Shown: positions 56,369 through 64,000 of the stretch, piece by piece | How the letters are laid out: every line of letters begins with the position of its first letter | Numbering within the stretch: the first letter of the stretch is position 1 | DNA from: Pirellulaceae bacterium | Lineage (GTDB): Bacteria > Planctomycetota > Planctomycetia > Pirellulales > Pirellulaceae | Assembly: GCA_026004775.1 (NCBI GenBank) | Contig: BPJU01000003.1 | Span: forward strand, 248,001-312,000 | DNA length: 64,000 nt | Reading direction: 5' to 3' | Translations under genes and position numbers: made by a program | The notes under the pieces: model-generated | Told to the model about the DNA's origin: nothing | Database searches by the model: none | The model's input: the letters and a program-made list of their open reading frames with translations, nothing else

Positions 56369-57553
56369 ATGCGGATCGCACACGTCATCACGCGAATGAT
56401 CGTCGGCGGAGCGCAAGAAAACACGCTGCTCTGCTGCCAGGATCTGCTGCGCCACCACGGCGACCAGGTGCTGCTGATAACCGGACCATCGCTCGGTCCG
56501 GAAGGCGACCTGCTGGCGACTTTTCCGGATCACGGCGTGCCGGTCGAAAGGATCGGTTGCTTGCGGCGGCCGATCCACCCTGGGAGGGACGTGCTGGCTT
56601 ACTGGCAATTGAAGCGAGTGCTGCGAAACTTCCGGCCCGATGTGGTCCATACGCACAGTGCCAAAGGAGGCTTCTTGGGACGACTGGCTGCCTGGAAGCT
56701 GCGCGTACCGGTAGTGGTACACACCGTCCACGGTGCGCCGTTCCATCCCTATCAACCCTGGTGGGTCAGGTCTCTGTTTCGTTGGTGCGAACGGTATGCG
56801 GCGCGGCGTTGCCACAAGATGATCTCGGTGGCCGACGCCATGACGCACCTGCTGGTGGAAGCCGGGGTGGCTCCGCGGGAAAAATTCGTCACCATCTACA
56901 GCGGCATGCAGATCGAACCGTTTCTGGAGGCCACCCGAGCTCGCCACCAGGTCCGCCGCCGGCTCGGGTGGGGCGAAGAGCATCTGGTGATCGGCAAGAT
57001 CGCCCGCCTTTTTCGGCTCAAGGGCCACGACGACCTCGTTCAGGCCGCCAAAGTCGTGGTGCGGCGATATCCGCAAGCTCGCTTCTTGCTGGTAGGCGAT
57101 GGAATCTTGCGTGACGCGCTACAGCGAAAGATCGCCCGCGCCGGTTTGAGTGCCTACTTCCATTTCACGGGACTGGTGGCTCCGGACCAAATAGCCTCCT
57201 GGATCGGGGCCATGGACATCCTGGTGCATTGCAGTTTGCGAGAAGGGCTGGCCCGTGCACTCCCACAGGCGTTGCTGGCCGGCATTCCGGTAGTCAGCTA
57301 CGATGTGGACGGCGCACGCGAGGTGGTGCTCGATGGCACGACCGGCTATCTGGTAGCGCCTCGGGACACGGGCGGGTTGATCAAAGCGCTGCTGGCACTG
57401 CTGGCGGATCCCGAGCGGCGTCGTGCCATGGGAGAGCACGGCCGGCGGCTCTGTATCACGCGATTCCGGCACGAAACTATGACCGCCGCTATCCGCCAAC
57501 TTTATGAGCAACTCCTGGCCGAAGCGCAAAAAGGCGAGGCGCTCAACCGCTGA
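56369..57553 (+). CDS. Glycosyltransferase family 4-type
   Basis: GT-B fold retaining glycosyltransferase (GT4 group). N-terminal HVITRMIVGGAQENTLLCC, a middle VHTVHGAPFHPYQPWWV, donor-binding GKIARLFRLKGHDDLVQAAKVV and the C-terminal E-x7-E type motif in EGLARALPQALLAGIPVVSYDVDGAREVV. 394 residues. It likely adds a sugar to a lipid or polymer; donor and acceptor are unknown. Starts 45 bases after truA. The next gene is an unrelated kinase. Confidence 0.88.
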   Translation: MRIAHVITRMIVGGAQENTLLCCQDLLRHHGDQVLLITGPSLGPEGDLLATFPDHGVPVERIGCLRRPIHPGRDVLAYWQLKRVLRNFRPDVVHTHSAKGGFLGRLAAWKLRVPVVVHTVHGAPFHPYQPWWVRSLFRWCERYAARRCHKMISVADAMTHLLVEAGVAPREKFVTIYSGMQIEPFLEATRARHQVRRRLGWGEEHLVIGKIARLFRLKGHDDLVQAAKVVVRRYPQARFLLVGDGILRDALQRKIARAGLSAYFHFTGLVAPDQIASWIGAMDILVHCSLREGLARALPQALLAGIPVVSYDVDGAREVVLDGTTGYLVAPRDTGGLIKALLALLADPERRRAMGEHGRRLCITRFRHETMTAAIRQLYEQLLAEAQKGEALNR

Positions 57554-57678
57554 ATCTCTTTTGCGTTTTCCCGGCGTGGGCTAAACTGGGACAAGAGTCC
57601 CCCCAACGCGATCGGCAGAGTGTGCCTGATGTCTCCGTGCCGGCGGTGCGAGGGGATGTCCTGCTATTGGTGTGTGCG

Positions 57679-58578
57679 ATGGTAAAAGTACGGGATTTTA
57701 TCGGGCCCTATCGACTGACTCGGCTGATTCGCGTGGGCAACTCCTGCGCCGTGTGGGAAGCCGTTCGCGAATCGGATAACGCCCGCTTTGCACTGAAAGT
57801 CCTCCGCCAGGACCTTCGCAAAGATAAACAAGAATTGGCATTCCTTCGACATGAATTCGAAGTGGCCAGCCGGCTCTCCCATCCGAATGTCATTCGCATG
57901 TATGAATTCAATCTGGACGGAGAAGTGCCTTATTTGGTCCTGGAATTATACTCGGAACACAATCTGAAACAGGCACTGCGAACGGGGATTGAGCCTTGGT
58001 GGTTTTATTTCCAAAAGATCATCGAACAGGCGGCCGAAGCCCTCTACCACGTGCATGAACATGGTTGGGTCCATTGCGACGTGAAGCCGGATAATTTTCT
58101 GGTCAGCAGCGAAGGCGAGATCAAGCTGATCGATTTTACTATCGCGCAAAAAATGGGGACTTCCCGGTTGGGGTGGTTCCGATTCGGCAAGACGTTCATC
58201 CGCGGCACGCGCAGCTACATGTCGCCGGAGCAGATCCGCGGCAAACGGCTCGATGCCCGGTCCGACATTTATAGTCTGGGCTGTGTGATGTTCGAACTGT
58301 TGGGTGGCCGCCCGCCGTTTACCGGTAATAATCCCGACGAGTTGCTGGAAAAGCACCTGTATGCCGCGATCCCCAATATCCAGGCTCTCAACAACAATGT
58401 CACCACCGAAGCGGCGGACCTCATCCGCCGCATGATGTCCAAGAAAGCTGAAGACCGCCCACCGAACATGTGGGAGTTTCTCAAAGAGTTCCGGACGATT
58501 AAAGTATTTCGGCGAGCACCGCGCCGTCCAGGTGAAGTCGAACAGCCCGACGAGGCGACCGAACCGGAAGGGCGGTAA
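57679..58578 (+). CDS. Ser/Thr protein kinase (Hanks-type), cytosolic
   Basis: Full kinase domain without a membrane helix. VAIK-like lysine in FALKVLRQDL (near 43-52), HCDVKPDNFLV as catalytic loop (HRD reads HCD but Asp, Lys and Asn are kept), IDFTIAQ in place of DFG, and the APE region GTRSYMSPEQIRG. Key catalytic residues are present, so activity is plausible, with a Thr for Gly in DFG. I use ATG 57679; the open frame from GTG 57622 would add 19 residues before the kinase fold. It ends with a short charged tail. Confidence 0.82.
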   Translation: MVKVRDFIGPYRLTRLIRVGNSCAVWEAVRESDNARFALKVLRQDLRKDKQELAFLRHEFEVASRLSHPNVIRMYEFNLDGEVPYLVLELYSEHNLKQALRTGIEPWWFYFQKIIEQAAEALYHVHEHGWVHCDVKPDNFLVSSEGEIKLIDFTIAQKMGTSRLGWFRFGKTFIRGTRSYMSPEQIRGKRLDARSDIYSLGCVMFELLGGRPPFTGNNPDELLEKHLYAAIPNIQALNNNVTTEAADLIRRMMSKKAEDRPPNMWEFLKEFRTIKVFRRAPRRPGEVEQPDEATEPEGR

Positions 58579-58656
58579 GCCGGCCTGGCCGGAAAATGGA
58601 GCGCCGCAGGAATACTTTGCAGTTATTTACCTTGCTTCGTGGAGAAAGCCGCATTC

Positions 58657-59628
58657 ATGGACGCTCCCGTAGAACAGCCAGTCGGACTGGACTTCGAACA
58701 GCCGATTTACGAGTTGCAGGTCCAGCTCCAGCAGCGGCTTCGGACGGCCGACGCCAGTCCTCAGGCGATGGAAGAGATCCAGCGGCTGCGGAGCGAATTG
58801 ACCGAGACGATCCGCCGCATTTACAGTAACTTGACTGCCTGGCAGATCGTCAAAGTGGCTCGCTGTAAAGACCGCCCGCAAACGCTCGATTACATCGGCC
58901 GCATCTGCGACGAATTCGTGGAGCTGTACGGCGACCGGCACTTCGGCGAAGACCGGGCCATCATCACCGGCTTCGCCAAACTCGATCAATACAAGGTCTT
59001 GGTCGTCGGGCACCAAAAAGGCCGTACGCTCAAAGAACGCGCCGCCTGCTACTTCGGTTGCGCCCACCCGGAAGGATACCGCAAGGCGTTGGCCAAGATG
59101 CGGCTGGCAGCCAAGTTTGGCGTGCCCATCATCACGCTCATCGATACCCCGGGCGCTTATCCGGGCATCGGCGCCGAGGAACGGGGGCAGGCGTGGGTGA
59201 TCGCTCAGAGTATGTTCGAAATGTCGCGACTGCCCACGCCCATCATCTGCGTGGTGATCGGTGAAGGGGGAAGCGGCGGAGCCCTGGGAATCGGCGTGGG
59301 CGACCGCATCGCCATGCTCCAGTACGCCTACTATTCGGTCATCAGCCCCGAAGGCTGTGCGGGGATCTTGTGGAAAAGCGGCGAGTATGCCGAGCAAGCG
59401 GCGGAAGCCCTCCGTTTCACCTCGCAGGATCTCAAACAGTTCGGCGTGATCGACGACGTGATCGAGGAGCCTTTGGGTGGCGCCCATCGGGATCCGCAAC
59501 AAATGGCCGGACGCCTGAAACGTTACTTGCTCAAGGCGCTGCGCGAGCTGCTGGCCGAGCCGATCGACCGGTTGCTGGAAAAGCGGTACGAGAAATTCCG
59601 CCGCATGGGCGTTTATCTGGAAGAGTAA
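58657..59628 (+). CDS. accA: Acetyl-CoA carboxylase carboxyltransferase subunit alpha
   Basis: Transfers the carboxyl group from biotin to acetyl-CoA, forming malonyl-CoA for fatty acids, with AccD. N-terminal LDFEQPIYELQVQLQQRL helix, IYSNLTAWQIVKVARCKDRPQTLDYI, LYGDRHFGEDRAIITGFAKL, and the crotonase-like core TLIDTPGAYPGIGAEERGQAWVIAQSM. GEGGSGGALGIGVGDRI forms the oxyanion/CoA region. 323 residues. ATG 58657 follows GGAGAAAG. accD and biotin genes are elsewhere. Confidence 0.94.
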   Translation: MDAPVEQPVGLDFEQPIYELQVQLQQRLRTADASPQAMEEIQRLRSELTETIRRIYSNLTAWQIVKVARCKDRPQTLDYIGRICDEFVELYGDRHFGEDRAIITGFAKLDQYKVLVVGHQKGRTLKERAACYFGCAHPEGYRKALAKMRLAAKFGVPIITLIDTPGAYPGIGAEERGQAWVIAQSMFEMSRLPTPIICVVIGEGGSGGALGIGVGDRIAMLQYAYYSVISPEGCAGILWKSGEYAEQAAEALRFTSQDLKQFGVIDDVIEEPLGGAHRDPQQMAGRLKRYLLKALRELLAEPIDRLLEKRYEKFRRMGVYLEE

Positions 59629-59952
59629 GCGGCGGCCTGGGCTATACCGTGCCGCACGGCGTGCGGGACGCTGCCGCGGTTGGCGAAAGGGCTGATGCGG
59701 TTACGTTACCAGGCCGATCGGGGGCCTTTTTCCGTGGCACACCAACGTCCGATAATGGCTCTTATGTTCGGTAAGAAATGCGGTTTTCCCCGGGATTCCT
59801 GCACGTTGTGCCTTCGTGACCCCTACGCGATCGCCCAGCGATTGCCCGGCACGGCCAGCGGATCATCTTCCGCCGATCCATCCCACGTCCGCCGCGCCGC
59901 CTGGGTACAAGCGATGCGGCCGGTGGTAGATGCCCGGCGCGTCGGATGACTG
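59629..59952. other. Convergent intergenic region between accA and the CvpA-like gene
   Basis: 324 bases. A CCGCAC-GGC-GTGCGG hairpin (59652-59666) lacks a T tract. A weak terminator candidate follows (listed separately). I see no gene. Confidence 0.45.
59711..59732 (+). terminator. Possible intrinsic terminator after accA
   Basis: AGGCC (59711-59715) and GGCCT (59723-59727) pair around a seven-base loop, followed by TTTTTCC. The stem is only five bases, so efficiency is doubtful. Confidence 0.4.
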
Positions 59953-60564
59953 CTACCGCGAGCCGTCTCGGTAGCCGAATTCGCTCGGCGCGCTCCACCG
60001 CGGCTCGGCCGGCCGTTGGGCGGGCCCCTGCCCCGATTCCTCCAGCTCGCGCTGCTCGAGCTGCCGCCGCACCCGCTCCACGTACGGCACCAACAAATCC
60101 CGCGCCTCCAAAGGAATCCAGGGGTAACTGGCCGCCAGCAACCGAGCAATGTAGTACCCGGAACGGCTGCGGACGATCTGCCGCCGGTGCTCTTCTTTGC
60201 CAAAGGTCATGGCGAACATCGTGATCAATACGCACAACAAAACCCCCTTGGCTGCCCCCAGCAAAGCTCCTGTCTGGTGGTCGAACTCGCGGAGCTTCAC
60301 CCGGTCGATAAAATTCTTCACCGACCGAAATACCAGCCAAATGGCCAGGTTGCACGCCAGAAATATCAGCAGCATTGCCAGCAGCAGGTTCGCTGGAGCC
60401 TCGCCGGGCAAGTAGGGGGCAAGGTGCGAGCGGAAGCGATAGGCTGCCAAATAGCTCACCACCAGGGCGCTGATCGATGCGATTTGCCATGCCAAACCTT
60501 TGTAGGCTCCCCACAACGTGGCCAACCCTAACACGATGAGCATGAAAACGTCATAGTTCTCCAT
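59953..60564 (-). CDS. CvpA-family membrane protein
   Basis: ATG 60564 (MENYDVFMLIVLGLATLWGAYKGLAWQIAS) is preferred to a start six codons upstream. Four helices: residues ~6-24, 30-46, 59-80, and GALLGAAKGVLLCVLITMFAM, typical of CvpA/colicin V production proteins. The C-terminal ~70 residues are hydrophilic (YIARLLAASYPWIPLEARDLLVPYVERVRRQLEQREL). Envelope role; exact function is unknown for the family. Convergent with accA. Confidence 0.82.
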   Translation of the reverse strand: MENYDVFMLIVLGLATLWGAYKGLAWQIASISALVVSYLAAYRFRSHLAPYLPGEAPANLLLAMLLIFLACNLAIWLVFRSVKNFIDRVKLREFDHQTGALLGAAKGVLLCVLITMFAMTFGKEEHRRQIVRSRSGYYIARLLAASYPWIPLEARDLLVPYVERVRRQLEQRELEESGQGPAQRPAEPRWSAPSEFGYRDGSR

Positions 60565-60899
60565 AACCTGCCTCATCCACAAAACCGGCCGTGGCTGTCG
60601 GTCATTCTCACCGCTTCAGCCCACTCTCTCCGCTGCTCGATCCGAGTATATCGCGGCGGTCGGCCGGCTAGGAATAGCAATTGGCACGCGGTTTCGTGTG
60701 GTCGTGGTGGTCCGTCGGGGCACCCGATGCAACGCAGCGGGCATCGAACACGAGCCGGGGTTTGTCGTGTGGCGGTTATCGACATTGTTGCAAACTGAGC
60801 TGGCGAATGTGCGGCGGATTCGCTATCGTTCCGCCGGTGTCAAGGAGCCACTCGGTTTCCCTGTAAAGCCGGTCGGTTGGGCAGGGCAGGAAGCTACCC
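60565..60899. other. Divergent intergenic region, no gene recognised
   Basis: 335 bases between the cvpA-like gene and the YdjM-like gene. Short frames only. The sequence ending in gggcagggcaggaagctacc just before the next ATG has a fair Shine-Dalgarno (caggaagc). Confidence 0.35.
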
Positions 60900-61616
60900 A
60901 TGGCCACTTTCCGCACGCATATTGCCGTAAGTTCGACGCTCGGAGCGCTCTATTGCGGCGCGGGGCATGCCGCAGGCATTCCGCTTACCAGTGCGGTAAT
61001 CGGCGGCGGAGTTTGTGCGGTGGCGGGAATGCTGCCCGATCTGGACAGCGACTCCGGAGTGCCCTACCGGGAAACGATCAGTTTGGCGGCGGCCGTCGTT
61101 CCTTTGTTGCTGCTGGATCGATTGCGCCACTGGGGACTCGACCACGAACAGATGGTGATCAGTGCCGCAGGCGCTTATCTGTTTGTTCGTTTCGTGGTAG
61201 GTCCACTTTTTCGCTGGTACACCGTACATCGGGGAATGTGGCACAGTGTGCCGGCGGCCGTCATCGCAGCTCTGGTGGTTTACCTGCTGTGCGGCTGCCA
61301 GGTGGAGACGATCCGGTGGTTTAAAGCGTGCGGGGCGTGGCTCGGGTTCATGTCGCATCTGGTGTTGGATGAGTGGTACAGTATCGAGCTGTCGCTCTTC
61401 GGCCTGCGGTTCAAACGCTCGTTCGGCACAGCTCTGAAATTGTGGGGGCGCAGCCGCTGGGCAAACATCTCCACCTACGCAAAACTGGTACTACTCGCAT
61501 GCCTGGCCACTGGCGACGTACACTACTTTCAGCCCTACTGGGAACAGTACCACCAGACACTCCATACCGCCGGGCGTGCCATCGACGAGAACCTCCAGCC
61601 CACACGTACGCGGTAA
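60900..61616 (+). CDS. YdjM/DUF457-type metal-dependent membrane hydrolase-like protein
   Basis: 238 residues. N-terminal [18 protein letters not shown], then [12 protein letters not shown] (Asp-rich motif) and the histidine motif [12 protein letters not shown] (HRGxxHS), both characteristic of the YdjM/LexA-regulated membrane hydrolase family. Helices flank each motif. E. coli YdjM belongs to the SOS regulon, but no LexA box is evident here. Substrate unknown. It is followed by dtd. Confidence 0.82.
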   Translation: MATFRTHIAVSSTLGALYCGAGHAAGIPLTSAVIGGGVCAVAGMLPDLDSDSGVPYRETISLAAAVVPLLLLDRLRHWGLDHEQMVISAAGAYLFVRFVVGPLFRWYTVHRGMWHSVPAAVIAALVVYLLCGCQVETIRWFKACGAWLGFMSHLVLDEWYSIELSLFGLRFKRSFGTALKLWGRSRWANISTYAKLVLLACLATGDVHYFQPYWEQYHQTLHTAGRAIDENLQPTRTR

Positions 61617-61641
61617 GGGTTTGCGATTTGCGAGAAACGCC

Positions 61642-62091
61642 ATGCGGGCTGTTGTTCAGCGAGTGCGAGAAGCCTCTGTCACCGTCGGCGGCCGGATCGT
61701 CGGGCAGATCGGCCATGGGCTAGTGGTGTTACTGGGCGTAGCCAGCGACGATACGCAAGACGATGCGCAGTTTCTGGCACGCAAGATCGTGGAGCTGCGC
61801 ATTTTTGAGGATGAGCAGGGCAAGATGAATCGGTCGCTGCTGGATTGCCAGGGTCAGATGCTGGTCGTCAGCCAATTCACGCTGCTGGCCGACTGCCGGA
61901 AAGGGCGCCGCCCCAGTTTTGTCGCAGCGGCGCCTCCTGAGCAGGCACAGGCTTTATACGAAAACTTCGTGGAAGCTGTCCGTTCCCTGGGCATCCAGGC
62001 GGCGACGGGTGAGTTTCGCGCGATGATGGACGTGGCCCTGGTCAACTACGGCCCCGTCACAATCCTCTTGGACAGCCACCAACTGCGGTGA
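61642..62091 (+). CDS. dtd: D-aminoacyl-tRNA deacylase
   Basis: Hydrolyses D-amino acids from tRNA, guarding translation. The core motif [23 protein letters not shown] (near 78-100) and the Gly-cisPro motif [11 protein letters not shown] are intact. N-terminal [21 protein letters not shown] is the standard start; ATG 61642 is used rather than the open frame from 61576. 149 residues, canonical. Short distance (25 bases) to the upstream gene suggests co-transcription. Confidence 0.95.
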   Translation: MRAVVQRVREASVTVGGRIVGQIGHGLVVLLGVASDDTQDDAQFLARKIVELRIFEDEQGKMNRSLLDCQGQMLVVSQFTLLADCRKGRRPSFVAAAPPEQAQALYENFVEAVRSLGIQAATGEFRAMMDVALVNYGPVTILLDSHQLR

Positions 62092-62126
62092 TCCCCGGCA
62101 CGGCGTCACGCACCTCATCAAGTCCC

Positions 62127-62882
62127 TTACTCGGATGAAGCGCGTTCGGTTGCGGCGGCGGTCGCTTCCTGCACGCGGTGCACTTCGAGCATCACCTCCT
62201 CGATGACGCTGTGGTTGGCCGTGATCAGCCCCAGTTGAGCCCAAAACGACCAGGCCATGAACAAGAACGTGATGATAGCCACGATCCGATGCCAGAAGAC
62301 GAACGCATCCCCACTGGACAAGTTAGCCGCCGGATCGGAGGCACCGCCCAAAGCCACCAACAGCACTACCAGCAACATGGCCGACACGGCCCAGGCAAAG
62401 GCACGGCGTTTGAGTCGCTGGCTGCGCCGCAGGAATTCGTCCGACAGCCCATACGCCTCGATCACCTCCCGGCACCATCGCGATGTACCCACGAAATAGG
62501 TGATCGAGATGCTGTTGACCAGCACGGCTACCAATGCAGCGGCAATGCCCACCAGCATGTGCAGCCCGTAGCGCGCACGGATAGGGCGGTAATCCCCACT
62601 GGCCTGCTGCACCGCCTCTTCGGCCCGCTCGCGTTCCTGCCGGTCCACCTGAGCAGCAACCTGAACGCGCTGCAATGCCCGCTGAGCCTCCACGTAGCGT
62701 CGAGCCGCCTCGTGCAGCGGCCCAATGGCAAATCCCAACACCAGATTGATGCCGATCAGCACCAAGGCCAGGAACGACAGCGTCAAGAAAATCCGGCTCA
62801 CCGCGCCCACCTTGCCAACGGAAAACGGATGTTCGCAGCCCCATCTTCCAAGGAAACTATTTTTCCCGGTTATTCTTCCCAT
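62127..62882 (-). CDS. Hypothetical multi-helix membrane protein
   Basis: 251 residues from ATG 62882 (the frame is open to 62993). Helix 1 (IFLTLSFLALVLIGINLVLGFAI) is followed by an ~50-residue charged coiled-coil (EAARRYVEAQRALQRVQVAAQVDRQERERAEEAVQQ), then GLHMLVGIAAALVAVLVNSISITYFVG, AFAWAVSAMLLVVLLVALGG and HRIVAIITFLFMAWSFWAQLGLI. No family name. Converges with dtd. The coiled coil suggests oligomerisation; function unknown. Confidence 0.7.
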   Translation of the reverse strand: MGRITGKNSFLGRWGCEHPFSVGKVGAVSRIFLTLSFLALVLIGINLVLGFAIGPLHEAARRYVEAQRALQRVQVAAQVDRQERERAEEAVQQASGDYRPIRARYGLHMLVGIAAALVAVLVNSISITYFVGTSRWCREVIEAYGLSDEFLRRSQRLKRRAFAWAVSAMLLVVLLVALGGASDPAANLSSGDAFVFWHRIVAIITFLFMAWSFWAQLGLITANHSVIEEVMLEVHRVQEATAAATERASSE

Positions 62883-63132
62883 TGACAGACTGTATCCTCT
62901 GGCAGACCGTTCTCCAACCCGGCCAGGTGGCGTCTGAGGCGTGCTGCGTGTGCTTCGTTCTATGGCCAAAGCGCCTCTCCCCTGCCCCTTCACAGCGTTG
63001 CCCGATACGATTCTTAATGGGTGGCCTCTTTGGCGAATCGAATGAGCAGGGCAAAGCGAACAGGGCTTAGCAACCTGACGGTCGGGTTGGGCCTATTGCG
63101 GTGGGGGGCGAACAGCGCGAGGGGATTGGGGG

Positions 63133-64000
63133 TTGGATCCGGAGCAAAAGCGACGCCCGCGGTTGGCATTTACGATGGGAGATCCGGCAGGCGTGGGACC
63201 GGAGATCCTGGTGCGTGCCTGGGCCGGCGATGAGCTTCACGACTGTTGCCGGCCGCTGGTGGTCGGGAACGCTCAGGTAATGCGGCGGGCGGCTGAACAA
63301 TTCGCCCCCCAGGTCGAGGTGGTAACCGTCACCGTACCGGACGAGCGGGAGGCGAGCGGCACATGTTTGCCGTGCCTGGATGTGGTGGCACCCGACGCTG
63401 CGGATGTGGCGCCGGCGACGGTCGACCCGCGCGGCGGTGAAGCGGCTTTCGAGGCAACTTGCGAGGCGACGCGGCTGGCACTGGCCGGCGACGTGGATGG
63501 CCTGGTCACTTGCCCCCTCAATAAAGCCGCTCTGCACGCAGCAGGGCATCCCTTTGTGGGACACACCGAGTTACTGGCCCATTTGTGCGGTGCCGCACAA
63601 GTGGCGATGATGCTTTATCTACCGCCGAGCAGCCTGGTAGCCGGACCTGGGGGGCTGGGCGTGGTCCATGTGACGCTGCATGTCGCTTTGCGCGACGTAC
63701 CGTCCTTGCTGTCGGTGCCGGAAATCGTGAAATGCATCCGGCTTGCCCATCAGTCGATGCGCGCTTTGGTCCCACCCCACCTGCCCGTTCGGATCGCTGT
63801 GGCGGCATTGAATCCGCACGCGGGCGAGTCCGGACTGTTCGGGGATGAGGAGCGGGCCATTATCGAGCCGGCGGTTCAGCAGGCGCAGCAAGAGTCCTAC
63901 ATTGTTCAGGGGCCCTTGCCCGCCGACACACTGCTGGCTCGGGCCGTACGCGGCGAATTCGATGCCGTAGTCGCCATGTACCATGATCAGGGTCACATTG
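63133..64000 (+). CDS. pdxA: 4-hydroxythreonine-4-phosphate dehydrogenase, 3' end cut by window
   Basis: NAD-dependent step of pyridoxal-5'-phosphate synthesis (DXP-dependent route). TTG 63133 is chosen: GAGGGG (63119-63124) lies 8 bases upstream and the next residues are PRLAFTMGDPAGVGPEIL, the canonical PdxA N terminus. Later motifs: GLVTCPLNKAALHAAG and GHTELLAHLCGA (metal-binding His), NPHAGESGLFGDEE and, at the window's end, VVAMYHDQGH. About 289 codons are visible of an expected ~330; the gene runs past base 64000. Confidence 0.93.
   Translation, partial: MDPEQKRRPRLAFTMGDPAGVGPEILVRAWAGDELHDCCRPLVVGNAQVMRRAAEQFAPQVEVVTVTVPDEREASGTCLPCLDVVAPDAADVAPATVDPRGGEAAFEATCEATRLALAGDVDGLVTCPLNKAALHAAGHPFVGHTELLAHLCGAAQVAMMLYLPPSSLVAGPGGLGVVHVTLHVALRDVPSLLSVPEIVKCIRLAHQSMRALVPPHLPVRIAVAALNPHAGESGLFGDEERAIIEPAVQQAQQESYIVQGPLPADTLLARAVRGEFDAVVAMYHDQGHI

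Overview
The window reads as a chromosome segment of a planctomycete, probably a Pirellulales-type lineage (inference). The evidence is a planctomycete/verrucomicrobia (PVM)-type bacterial microcompartment (BMC) locus, a TIGR03000-like planctomycete protein, large secreted Pro/Ala-rich proteins, membrane-bound kinase-like proteins, the moxR-DUF58-BatA-VWA gene block, and lpxK, which implies an outer membrane with lipid A. DNA is GC-rich and genes are dense. I see no insertion sequence, phage module or CRISPR array.

Layout. 0-4 kb: SNF2-type helicase (5' end probably outside the window), secreted esterase-like hydrolase, lipoate/octanoate transferase-family protein. 4.2-10.9 kb (minus): VWA protein, BatA-like protein, DUF58 protein and MoxR ATPase. 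11.4-13.9 kb: a lower-GC patch with three tandem paralogous PIN/NYN-like proteins, the first apparently decaying. 14.2-16.5 kb: secreted LamG + N,N-dimethylformamidase-like protein. 16.7-25.5 kb: DeoR regulator followed by a complete BMC operon (PduL, two BMC-H, acetate kinase, three BMC-P, CoA-acylating aldehyde dehydrogenase, unknown core protein, class II aldolase, lactate/malate-type dehydrogenase). 25.6-33.2 kb: acetylxylan-esterase-like protein, a 962-residue low-complexity secreted protein, a membrane protein, tRNA-Leu(UAA) and a BON protein. 33.3-38.9 kb (minus): lpxK, isocitrate/isopropylmalate-type dehydrogenase, hisB-hisC-hisD. 39.3-46 kb: threonine aldolase, a membrane pseudokinase and its zinc-ribbon partner. 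46.2-49.7 kb (minus): DAHP synthase with a leader peptide/attenuator, UPF0261 protein, HpcH/HpaI aldolase. 50-58.6 kb: secreted isoaspartyl methyltransferase fusion, TIGR03000-like protein, HTTM pair, asd, truA, glycosyltransferase, protein kinase. 58.6-64 kb: accA, cvpA-like, YdjM-like, dtd, a membrane protein and pdxA (cut by the window end).

How genes work together. In the BMC the aldolase should split a deoxysugar phosphate (L-fuculose-1-P or L-rhamnulose-1-P, by analogy with characterised PVM compartments) to lactaldehyde and DHAP. The aldehyde dehydrogenase, PduL and acetate kinase then make an acyl-CoA, an acyl phosphate and ATP plus acid, while the NAD-linked dehydrogenase may recycle NADH. 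The DeoR protein sits first behind a promoter and an inverted repeat.

The most striking unlisted signal is minus-strand DNA ahead of the DAHP synthase gene: a 26-codon reading frame carrying a run of nine Tyr/Phe/Trp codons, a hairpin at its stop codon and a strong terminator. This is the layout of an aromatic amino-acid attenuator, apparently with a (near-)leaderless leader peptide.
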